Source of the DNA: Betaproteobacteria bacterium
Lineage (GTDB): Bacteria > Pseudomonadota > Gammaproteobacteria > Burkholderiales > Casimicrobiaceae
Assembly (NCBI GenBank): GCA_005883655.1
Contig: VBDA01000322.1
Span: 1 to 6,882 of the forward strand
Reading direction: 5' to 3'
DNA: 6,882 nucleotides
Both the position numbers and the translations under genes were made by a program. The notes beneath the pieces were generated by a model. The model saw nothing but the letters and a program-made list of their open reading frames with translations, made no database searches and was not told the origin of the DNA. Positions 1 to 5,379 of the stretch are shown here, piece after piece. The first letter of the stretch is position 1. The number at the start of each line of letters is the position of its first letter.

Positions 1-38
1 TCGGCGCAATCGAGCAGACCGTCAGCAAGCCTTCGTAA
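1..38 (+). CDS. Possible C-terminal tail of a gene entering from the left
   Basis: The frame that starts at base 3 reads GAIEQTVSKPS and ends at a TAA at 36-38. The composition looks like an ordinary protein C-terminus, and a short inverted repeat (39-51, GGCCG/CGGCC with a three-base loop) follows directly after the stop, as often happens downstream of a gene. Only eleven residues are visible, so neither the family nor even the coding status can be established. The hairpin has no T tract, so it is not a classical intrinsic terminator. The two other forward frames also lack a stop in these first bases, so this reading is a suggestion only. Confidence 0.3.
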   Translation, partial: GAIEQTVSKPS

Positions 39-332
39 GGCCGATTCGGCCCGCCAGCGCGCTGTCGCCCGCTGCTTCGCGGCCGTTCCCCCACCGTTTG
101 GTCGAACGCGCCGCGCCGTTCATCGTCTATTGCGGAGCCTCACGGCAGTATTTCGCGACCCTGTCGCATCTCCCTGTGCTCCGGCTTCTCCGTGCGCTAA
201 CCTGCAAACGAATCGCAAGGCGGCCCTCTGAATCCGGATCGACCGCCCGGCGCATCCAACAAGCCGGACCGTCATTTAACGTAAGCCAACGAAGCACGCG
301 GCGCGAACGCCGGGACAAAAAAGGAGAAAGCA
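39..332. other. Gene-free stretch before the small exported protein
   Basis: No reading frame here has a credible start, ribosome binding site and protein-like composition. The open frame from 98 towards 682 is arginine- and serine-rich and runs over the well-supported small gene in another frame, so it is a shadow. A short hairpin lies at 39-51. I found no convincing -35/-10 pair. The nearest candidate is GCATCC at 252-257, 17 bases before TTTAAC at 275-280. Its first element resembles the -35 box of mycobacterial SigK promoters, but the second does not resemble the matching -10 box. The promoter of the gene at 333 should lie in this stretch. Confidence 0.5.
321..326 (+). promoter_or_regulatory. 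Strong Shine-Dalgarno for the small exported protein
   Basis: AAGGAG lies at 321-326, six bases before the ATG at 333. This is the best ribosome binding site in the window, and it decides both that the 73-residue frame is a real gene and that 333 rather than the second in-frame ATG at 339 is the likely start. Confidence 0.7.
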
Positions 333-554
333 ATGTACATGAACGAGAACAACCATCGGTTTCCGGCATTGGTACTGGCCGCCGGCCTCACGACAGCGGT
401 AGTGATCGGGTTGTCGGCGCTTGCGCAAAGCAGGGCCACCATGGCGGCGCCGGTTGCGCAAATCGTCGCAACGAAGCCTTCCGTATCCCAAGTTGCGGTC
501 GAGGAACGAGACGTTGCTCGGTTGCGGATCGACGTGGTCGCCACCCGCTCGTAG
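333..554 (+). CDS. Small hypothetical protein with signal peptide or membrane anchor
   Basis: This encodes 73 residues of unknown function; I do not recognise the family. A polar, slightly basic N-terminus (about residues 1-10) is followed by a hydrophobic segment at roughly 11-31 (FPALVLAAGLTTAVVIGLSALA). This ends in Ala-Leu-Ala at 29-31, a reasonable signal peptidase I site before Gln32. If cleaved, a periplasmic peptide of about 42 residues remains; if not, the protein is a single-pass inner-membrane protein with its C-terminus outside. The tail (residues 32-73) is rich in Ala, Val and charged residues and has no cysteine. The start is supported by AAGGAG six bases upstream. The gene converges on the anti-sigma gene, with only 11 bases between the two stop codons and no terminator between them. 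A link to the sigma/anti-sigma pair is an inference from position alone. The product could also be an unrelated orphan. Confidence 0.65.
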   Translation: MYMNENNHRFPALVLAAGLTTAVVIGLSALAQSRATMAAPVAQIVATKPSVSQVAVEERDVARLRIDVVATRS

Positions 555-565
555 CCACCAGTGAG

Positions 566-1270
566 TCAATACAGCCGCTGGATCGGACCCGAATAGAGCA
601 CCGGACCGGTCGGCAAACCAGTCGGAGAACCCCCTTGCGGCTCCAGGCTGACGGCGAGCGCCGGGATGTTCTGCAGCGCTAGTCCCGCAGAGGCGGGCAG
701 ATCAAGGCGCACGACGTCCGATGCGGCGCCCGTTGCGGGGATCAATCCAAGCGAGCGCGGACTGCCTTGCTCAGGCAGCGCCCAGAGCTGCAGTACGCGG
801 TCGCCAGCGGGCTGAACGGGAGCGATAGCTTTGACCATCAGCGTTCGCCCGGAGCGATCCGCCGAAACCAGCAGCGCCGGCCGAGCATCCTGACCCGCGA
901 GCACCACTACCAGCGTTTCGATCGGCGTTTCCGGACCTGGCGTCAGGAGCACGACCACCAGCGCCATGGCGGTCGCGAAGCCGGCCAAGGTAAGGCCGCG
1001 CCAGAGGCCAAGGTTCGCCCAAATCGAGCCTGACTCGCGTTGACCCTGGATTCGGTCGAGGATGGCAGGCCAGACACGTTCCGGAGGCGCGACGGGGGGC
1101 AGGCTCTCCGCCAGCGGCAGCAAGCGGGTTTCCCATGCTCGAAGCGCCGCGGCGACGGATTCGTTGCCGCGTGCGAGCCGAGCCAAGCGCTCGCGCGCTG
1201 CCCGTGAAAGCGTCCCGAGCACGTACTGGGCAGCCAGTGCATCGAGGCGTTCGGGTTCGAGGTAATTCAT
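566..1270 (-). CDS. RskA-family transmembrane anti-sigma factor
   Basis: This 234-residue membrane protein should hold the neighbouring ECF sigma factor inactive until an envelope signal triggers proteolysis, as known for RskA/SigK-type pairs. Residues 1 to about 76 form the cytoplasmic sigma-binding part (YVLGTLSRAARERLARL, then LRAWETRLLPLAESLPPVAPPERVW, a pattern typical of this family in proteobacteria). It lacks the His-x3-Cys-x2-Cys motif of zinc-binding anti-sigma factors. One membrane helix lies at about 90-110 (WRGLTLAGFATAMALVVVLLT). The rest is the extracytoplasmic RskA domain, with LQLWALPE near 160 and the family-typical end LAVSLEPQGGSPTGLPTGPV near 205-223. An upstream ATG at 1351 would add 27 residues and run into the sigma gene; the start at 1270 matches the family N-terminus better and leaves a 28-base gap after the sigma stop. 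No strong ribosome binding site is visible, so translation may depend on coupling. Confidence 0.9.
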   Translation of the reverse strand: MNYLEPERLDALAAQYVLGTLSRAARERLARLARGNESVAAALRAWETRLLPLAESLPPVAPPERVWPAILDRIQGQRESGSIWANLGLWRGLTLAGFATAMALVVVLLTPGPETPIETLVVVLAGQDARPALLVSADRSGRTLMVKAIAPVQPAGDRVLQLWALPEQGSPRSLGLIPATGAASDVVRLDLPASAGLALQNIPALAVSLEPQGGSPTGLPTGPVLYSGPIQRLY

Positions 1271-1298
1271 GGCGGGTCGATCGAGTGCGTCGCGGTCT

Positions 1299-1889
1299 TT
1301 AGCGTTTGAGGCCCGCGCCGTCCAGGCACGCCTTGAGACGCTCGAGACCACGGCGCACCCACGACTTGACCGTGCCCAGCGGTTGACGCAAGTGGGACGC
1401 GAGCTCGGAGTGCGACAGGCCCTGGTAGAAGGCGAGCGCGATCGCCTGCTTCTGTCCAGCTTCCAATCGTTCGACGCAGCTTTTGACCGCGAGCGCGTCC
1501 GCGCTCGAAAGCAGCATCTCCATCGGACCGGGTCGGTCGTCGGCGAGCATCATTCCTGGTTCCTCATCGTCGATGGTCACCGTGTCGACCTCCCGTCGGC
1601 GCATTTGATCGAGACAGCGGTTGCGCACGATGCTGGTCATCCACGTCAGCGGTTGGCTCTTTGCGGCGACGTACGATCCCGCGTGATGCCAGATGTTGAC
1701 GAAGCTCTCCTGCAGCACCTCCTCGGCGGCACCCGATTCTCGCAATATACGCAGCGCAACGGCATATAGATGCGACGACGTCTCGCGATAGAGCTCGGCG
1801 AATGCCTGCTGGTTGGAAAGCGCGGTGCGCGCCAGGAGCTCGGCGAGGCGTTCGCTGCGTTGTCGTCGCTTGTCGGGATCCGGTGCCAT
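1299..1889 (-). CDS. ECF-type RNA polymerase sigma factor (sigma-70 family)
   Basis: This 196-residue protein redirects RNA polymerase to a small regulon when released from its anti-sigma factor. Region 2 spans about residues 26-100: AFAELYRETSSHLYAVALRIL, then AEEVLQESFVNIWHHA, then PLTWMTSIVRNRCLDQMRRR, the core-binding and -10-recognising segments. A variable acidic linker follows (about 101-125). Region 4 lies at about 131-187, with a helix-turn-helix in LSHSELASHLRQPLGTVKSWVRRGLERLK that reads the -35 element. There is no region 1 or 3, as expected for ECF factors, and the length is normal. The combination with an RskA-type anti-sigma gene 28 bases downstream points to the SigK-like branch. 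In some bacteria such pairs control fasciclin-domain proteins, but none is visible here. The gene starts 43 bases after the adenosyltransferase stop, with no clear ribosome binding site, and may be cotranscribed with it. Autoregulation is likely for the family, but I could not identify an ECF promoter. Confidence 0.93.
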   Translation of the reverse strand: MAPDPDKRRQRSERLAELLARTALSNQQAFAELYRETSSHLYAVALRILRESGAAEEVLQESFVNIWHHAGSYVAAKSQPLTWMTSIVRNRCLDQMRRREVDTVTIDDEEPGMMLADDRPGPMEMLLSSADALAVKSCVERLEAGQKQAIALAFYQGLSHSELASHLRQPLGTVKSWVRRGLERLKACLDGAGLKR

Positions 1890-1932
1890 GAGTGATCGAG
1901 TCGCTAGAGCTCGCTTGGTTCGCTCATGTCAG

Positions 1933-2490
1933 TCAAGCGTCGCGATCGCGATCCCTGCGCCAAAGCACATCGCCAAGCTTGGCTTCGCGGTTCTGCACCC
2001 GTGCTAACACGAACAGCAGATCGGAAAGACGATTGAGGTACTTGCGCGCGGGCTCGCTCAACGCTTCGGTCTGCGCGAGCCGCACCAGCGCGCGCTCCGC
2101 GCGCCGGCACACGGTACGCGCAATATGCGCGAGGCTCGCCGCACGCGTCCCGCCGGGAAGGATGAATTCCTTGAGCGGAGAGAGATCTGCGTTGAGGCGC
2201 TCGATGGCGACGTCGAGCCGCAGCACATGCGCGTCGGTCAGCGCGAAGTGTCCCGGTATCGACAATTCACCGCCCAGATCGAACAGGTCGTGCTGCACAT
2301 CGATCAAAACCGCTGCGCAAGGCTCGGACAAAGTCTCGGACAACAGCAAACCGAGCGTCGAGTTCAATTCGTCGACCTCGCCGATGGCTTCGATCCGCTG
2401 TGAGTCCTTGGCTACGCGCGAGCCGTCTCCCAAGCCGGTAGTTCCGGCATCGCCGGTCCGGGTGACAATCTTGGATAATCGGTGACCCAT
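1933..2490 (-). CDS. Cob(I)alamin adenosyltransferase, PduO type
   Basis: This 185-residue cytoplasmic enzyme transfers the 5'-deoxyadenosyl group of ATP to cob(I)alamin, giving adenosylcobalamin. The N-terminal ATP-binding motif TRTGDAGTTGLGDGSRVAKD is at residues 10-29, followed by IGEVDELNS at 36-44. The central LPGGTRAASLAHIARTVCRRAER at 111-133 carries the basic cluster Arg129-Arg130 and Glu132-Arg133, known in this family (human MMAB, bacterial PduO) to bind nucleotide and cobalamin. YLNRLSDLLFVLAR at 151-164 carries the conserved Asn and Asp. The length matches the stand-alone family, with no extra PduO C-terminal domain. The gene is divergent from the acyl-CoA ligase and is the first of three minus-strand genes. 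Its product would support B12-dependent enzymes such as methylmalonyl-CoA mutase, none of which lies in the window. No B12 riboswitch-like leader is apparent; the likely leader is only about 25 bases. Confidence 0.95.
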   Translation of the reverse strand: MGHRLSKIVTRTGDAGTTGLGDGSRVAKDSQRIEAIGEVDELNSTLGLLLSETLSEPCAAVLIDVQHDLFDLGGELSIPGHFALTDAHVLRLDVAIERLNADLSPLKEFILPGGTRAASLAHIARTVCRRAERALVRLAQTEALSEPARKYLNRLSDLLFVLARVQNREAKLGDVLWRRDRDRDA

Positions 2491-2522
2491 GTCTCAGTTC
2501 AGCGCCGCTTATGGGACCGGCC

Positions 2523-2551
2523 AGCATAGTGAAAAGGTACACGGACGGCAA
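2523..2551 (-). promoter_or_regulatory. Candidate sigma-70 promoter for the adenosyltransferase
   Basis: Read on the minus strand, TTGCCG (2551-2546) is separated by 17 bases from TATGCT (2528-2523). Each box matches the consensus at four of six positions and the spacing is ideal. Transcription would begin near 2515, about 25 bases before the ATG at 2490. The outer edge of the -35 box touches the first copy of the spacer repeat. In sequence this rich in G and C, a match of this quality can occur by chance. Confidence 0.35.
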
Positions 2552-2570
2552 GCGCCGGCTCTTTGTAAAC
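2551..2570 (+). repeat. Shortened copy A of the spacer hairpin repeat
   Basis: This 20-base stretch, AGCGCCGGCTCTTTGTAAAC, carries the left arm and the GTAAAC end of the longer repeat units at 2569-2604 and 2688-2722. It lacks the middle section that contains the right hairpin arm. It abuts copy B head to tail and looks like an internally deleted copy. Confidence 0.55.
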
Positions 2571-2604
2571 AGCGCCGGCTTTTTGCGCGCTGTTCGTAAA
2601 CCGC
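2569..2604 (+). repeat. Full copy B of the spacer hairpin repeat
   Basis: This 36-base unit matches copy C at 2688-2722 in direct orientation, with one substitution and one T inserted in the loop T run. It contains an inverted repeat: AACAGCGC (2568-2575) pairs with GCGCTGTT (2587-2594) over 8 bp, with an 11-base T-rich loop. The tail TCGTAAACCGC follows. The run of T is in the loop and not after the stem, so it is not an ordinary intrinsic terminator. Confidence 0.75.
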
Positions 2605-2649
2605 AGCGGCGCGCGTCGCCGGCGGGCGCTGATTCGCGGGCGCTCGCAC

Positions 2650-2671
2650 CCCCCTCGCTGGCGCGAGTGGG
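2650..2671. repeat. GC-rich inverted repeat between repeat copies B and C
   Basis: CCCCCTCGC (2650-2658) and GCGAGTGGG (2663-2671) can pair over nine positions with one mismatch (2653/2668) and a four-base loop, TGGC. No T run follows on either strand. It lies in the 83-base segment separating the two full repeat units. It may be structural only, or simply a product of the very high GC content there. Confidence 0.45.
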
Positions 2672-2687
2672 ACCTGGCTCGCTGCTC

Positions 2688-2722
2688 ACAGCGCCGGCTT
2701 TTGCACGCTGTTCGTAAACCGC
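2688..2722 (+). repeat. Full copy C of the spacer hairpin repeat
   Basis: This 35-base direct repeat of copy B starts 119 bases further on. The hairpin is slightly weaker: ACAGCG (2688-2693) pairs with CGCTGT (2706-2711), and the substitution at 2705 breaks the next pair, so the stem is 6 bp. The tail TCGTAAACCGC is identical to that of copy B. It ends 45 bases before the ATG of the acyl-CoA ligase, so it should lie in or close to that gene's promoter or leader. Confidence 0.75.
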
Positions 2723-2767
2723 GGTGTCGCGCCGCGCGCGATTGTCTTTTCGGGTGGATTGGTTACC

Positions 2768-4450
2768 ATGTCGTTACGCGAAAGCCTTGAACGTCAAGAT
2801 TCGCATCGCATGCCCAAGCGCAACTCCTTCGAGCAGGATCTGGACAAGAATGCGGCCAACTACACGCCGCTCTCGCCGCTGTCGCTGATCGCTCGCACCG
2901 CGTACGTGTATCCGAACCTGCCCGCGGTCGTGCACGGCAAGCGGCGATACACATGGGCGCAAACCTATGAGCGCTCCCGGCGGCTTGCATCCGCGCTGGC
3001 CGGGCTTGGCATTCGCAGCGGCGATACGGTGGCGCTGATGGCCTCGAATACGCCGGAAATGATCGAAGCGCATTTCGGCGTGCCTATGGCGGGCGCGGTG
3101 CTGAATACGCTCAACACCCGGCTCGACGCCGAGGCTATCGGTTTCATGCTCGAGCACGGCCAGGCGAGGGTATTGATCACCGACACCGAGTTTGCGCCGA
3201 TCGTCGAAGGTGCACTCGTCCGTGCCAAAAATAAGATAAAGGTCGTCGACATCGTCGACGCTCTCGGCCCTGGCGGCAAAAGACTCGGCGAAAGCGACTA
3301 TGAGCAATTCATCGCCGGCGGCGACCCGGATTTCGAATGGAAGCACCCCGCGGACGAGTGGAACGCCATCGCCCTCAACTACACCTCCGGCACCACGGGC
3401 GATCCCAAAGGCGTCGTCTACCATCATCGTGGCGCCTATCTCAACGCACTTTCGAATATCATCGACTGGGGAATGCCGCGGCACTCGGTGTATCTGTGGA
3501 CGCTGCCGATGTTTCACTGCAACGGCTGGTGCTTCCCCTGGACCATGGCCGCCAATGCCGGCACCAACATTTGTCTCCGCAAGGTCGAGGCGAAGCCGGT
3601 GCTGGATGCAATCCGGACCCACAAGGTCACGCATTACTGCGGCGCGCCGATCGTGCACGCGATGCTGATCAACGCGCCGGAGGACTTGAAAAAAGGCATC
3701 AAGCACAAGGTGAGCTGCCTGGTTGCCGCCGCGGCACCACCGGCATCGGTCATCGAGGGCATGCAGCGAATCGGCTTCGACATCACTCACGTCTACGGCT
3801 TGACCGAAACCTACGGCCCGGCGGCAGTGTGCGCCAAGCATGCCGAGTGGGATGCACTCGACATCGGGGCCCGGACCGAGCGCAATGGCCGTCAAGGCGT
3901 GCGCTATACCTGCCAGGAAGGCATGACGGTGATGGATGCGGAAACGATGACGCCGGTGCCGTGGGACGGCGAAACGATGGGCGAGATCATGTTTCGCGGC
4001 AATATCACCATGAAGGGCTACCTCAAGAATCCCAAGACGACGCGCGAGACGTTTGCCGGCGGCTGGTTCCACTCCGGCGATCTCGCGGTCATGCAGCCCG
4101 ACGGCTATGTGAAGATCAAGGACCGGTCCAAGGATGTGATCATTTCGGGTGGTGAGAATATCAGCTCACTCGAAGTGGAAGACGCGCTTTACCGCCATCC
4201 CGCGGTGCTTGCCGCGGCGGTGGTCGCGCAGCCGGATGCGAAATGGGGCGAGACGCCGTGCGCGTTCGTCGAGGTCAAACCGGACGCGAAAGTGAGCGAG
4301 GCCGAGCTGATCGAGCATTGCCGGTCGATGCTTGCGCGCTTCAAGGCGCCGAAGAAAGTGATCTTCGGTGAGCTGCCCAAGACATCTACCGGCAAAATCC
4401 AGAAATTCCTGCTTCGTGAACGGGCGAGATCGGCAAGCGCCATCGAGTGA
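2768..4450 (+). CDS. AMP-forming acyl-CoA ligase (fatty-acyl/medium-chain type)
   Basis: This 560-residue enzyme of the ANL superfamily activates a carboxylic acid with ATP to an acyl-adenylate and then forms the acyl-CoA thioester. Visible motifs are the phosphate loop YTSGTTGDPKG at 205-215, YGLTETYG near 343-350, SGDLA at 436-440, the hinge region KDRSKDVIISGGENIS at about 451-466, and the C-terminal PKTSTGKIQK with the adenylation lysine at 543. LPMFHCNGWCFPWTMAANAG is typical of the branch that includes medium-chain acyl-CoA ligases and DmdB-like enzymes. The substrate cannot be read from the sequence. The ATG at 2768 is preferred, with a weak GGGTGG ten bases upstream. A TTG at 2759 and an ATG at 2810 (giving MPKRNSFEQDL, a common family N-terminus) are alternatives. 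The stop overlaps or lies within a few bases of the crotonase start, indicating cotranscription. All motifs are intact, so the enzyme should be functional. Confidence 0.95.
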   Translation: MSLRESLERQDSHRMPKRNSFEQDLDKNAANYTPLSPLSLIARTAYVYPNLPAVVHGKRRYTWAQTYERSRRLASALAGLGIRSGDTVALMASNTPEMIEAHFGVPMAGAVLNTLNTRLDAEAIGFMLEHGQARVLITDTEFAPIVEGALVRAKNKIKVVDIVDALGPGGKRLGESDYEQFIAGGDPDFEWKHPADEWNAIALNYTSGTTGDPKGVVYHHRGAYLNALSNIIDWGMPRHSVYLWTLPMFHCNGWCFPWTMAANAGTNICLRKVEAKPVLDAIRTHKVTHYCGAPIVHAMLINAPEDLKKGIKHKVSCLVAAAAPPASVIEGMQRIGFDITHVYGLTETYGPAAVCAKHAEWDALDIGARTERNGRQGVRYTCQEGMTVMDAETMTPVPWDGETMGEIMFRGNITMKGYLKNPKTTRETFAGGWFHSGDLAVMQPDGYVKIKDRSKDVIISGGENISSLEVEDALYRHPAVLAAAVVAQPDAKWGETPCAFVEVKPDAKVSEAELIEHCRSMLARFKAPKKVIFGELPKTSTGKIQKFLLRERARSASAIE

Positions 4451-5227
4451 CGAATGAAATGAATGCACCTCTGGATGCGGCACTGCAGCCTTTTGTGCTG
4501 AGCGAAACCAGTGCCGGCGTCGCGACGCTCACCCTCAATCGCGGCGATCGCTTCAACCCGCTTTCGCTAGCGATGGTCGCCGCGCTGCAGGCGGAGCTGG
4601 ACCGGCTCGCGTCGGATGCTGCGGTGCGCGTCGTCGTCATTGCCGGAAGCGGAAAGGGCTTTTGCGCCGGCCATGATCTGAAAGAATTGCTCGCGCACGC
4701 CGAGCCCCCCGACTCCGCGTGGCAACAGGAAATGTTCGACGCCTGCAGCAGGATGATGCTGACCCTGACCCGATTGCCGCAGCCGGTGATCGCCCGGGTC
4801 CACGGCATCGCTACGGCAGCGGGGTGTCAGCGCCCGATTTGCGCTGCCCGGCGTCAATGTCGGCATCTTCTGCACCACCCCCGCGGTAGGAGTGGCGCGC
4901 AATGTCGCGCGTAAGCGAGCGATGGAAATGCTGTTGACCGGCGAGATGATCGACGCGCGGACCGCGCTCGACTGGGGGCTGGTCAATCAGGTCGTGCCAG
5001 AGGGCGAGCTGGACGCCGCCATCGCTCGCTTCGTCGGCATTATCCGGAGTCGCAGCGCCGCCGTGGTCGCGCTGGGCAAGCGAGCCTTCTACGGTCAGGT
5101 CGATCGCGACATCGAAAGCGCGTACGCGCTCGCTGGCGGCGTCATGGCCTGCAATATGCTCGAGCCTGATGCCCGCGAAGGTATCGATGCTTTTCTCGGC
5201 AAGCGCGCGCCGAAGTGGAGCGACTAA
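4447..5227 (+). pseudogene. Broken enoyl-CoA hydratase/isomerase family gene (ECHDC3-like crotonase)
   Basis: Two frames together encode one crotonase. The first (4447 to a stop at 4914) holds the N-terminal half, including GSGKGFCAGHDLKEL, the first oxyanion-hole loop, and HGIATAAGCQ, the start of the second. The family sequence resumes in another frame at 4835 (RFALPGVNVGIFCTTPAVGVARNV) and runs to the TAA at 5225-5227, ending KRAPKWSD. Between Gln at 4828-4830 and Arg at 4835 only four bases remain, where relatives such as human ECHDC3 have about 14 residues (LVASCDIAVA-like). About 38 nt are therefore missing and the frame is lost. Intact, the protein would have about 268-272 residues. 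The positions of the two catalytic glutamates of true hydratases appear to be Gln and Gly here, as in ECHDC3, so hydratase activity of the intact form is doubtful. The start may be GTG 4447 (overlapping the ligase stop) or ATG 4459. An assembly error is possible. Confidence 0.85.
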
Positions 5228-5265
5228 GCCGAAGTGGGGCGGTTAGGCCGAAGTGGGACGGCCAG
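5209..5265 (+). repeat. Three tandem 19-bp units repeating the crotonase gene end
   Basis: The units are GCCGAAGTGGAGCGACTAA (5209-5227), GCCGAAGTGGGGCGGTTAG (5228-5246) and GCCGAAGTGGGACGGCCAG (5247-5265). The first ten bases are identical in all three; units 1 and 2 agree at 15 of 19 positions and units 2 and 3 at 16 of 19. Unit 1 encodes the last residues PKWSD and the TAA stop of the crotonase. Unit 2 read in its own register gives PKWGG and TAG. The extra copies thus look like duplications of the gene's 3' end that have since drifted. They lie after the stop and are untranslated. Confidence 0.8.
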
Positions 5266-5295
5266 CCTGCAGAGCGACCAAACGCTCGAACTTCA

Positions 5296-5324
5296 TTGCC
5301 AAGGACCGGCGCGGACCGGATAAT
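5296..5324 (+). promoter_or_regulatory. Good sigma-70 promoter in front of livG
   Basis: TTGCCA (5296-5301) and GATAAT (5319-5324) each match the consensus at five of six positions and are 17 bases apart. Transcription would start near 5331, leaving a leader of about 49 bases before the livG ATG. The spacer holds a direct repeat, GGACCGG at 5303-5309 and 5313-5319, exactly ten bases apart, which could be a binding site for a regulator. The promoter suggests that livG and livF can be expressed independently of the ligase and crotonase genes. Confidence 0.55.
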
Positions 5325-5379
5325 CGCGCCTCACATTGAAACAAAGACGAGCGCGGGACGCCCTTTCCCAGACGTACGC

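Noticed and set aside
252..280. SigK-like promoter before the small exported protein
   Set aside because: Only the first box (GCATCC) resembles the known mycobacterial -35 element. The second (TTTAAC) does not match its partner, and the consensus for this sigma factor is unknown.
98..682. Open plus-strand frame of 194 codons
   Set aside because: It overlaps the well-supported small gene in another frame and runs into the anti-sigma gene antisense. It is rich in Arg and Ser, has no ribosome binding site, and looks like a GC-driven shadow.
2511..2717. Short open frames across the divergent spacer on both strands
   Set aside because: They translate the hairpin repeats and GC-rich filler, and have no ribosome binding site or protein-like composition.
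2551..2722. Possible CRISPR array
   Set aside because: There are only two full copies and one shortened copy, with irregular spacing (abutting, then 83 bases between), and no cas genes nearby.
2774..4072. Long minus-strand open frame of 432 codons opposite the acyl-CoA ligase
   Set aside because: The composition is heavy in His, Arg and Asp with no recognisable domain, and it lies wholly antisense to a gene with every ANL motif. It is a typical shadow in GC-rich DNA.
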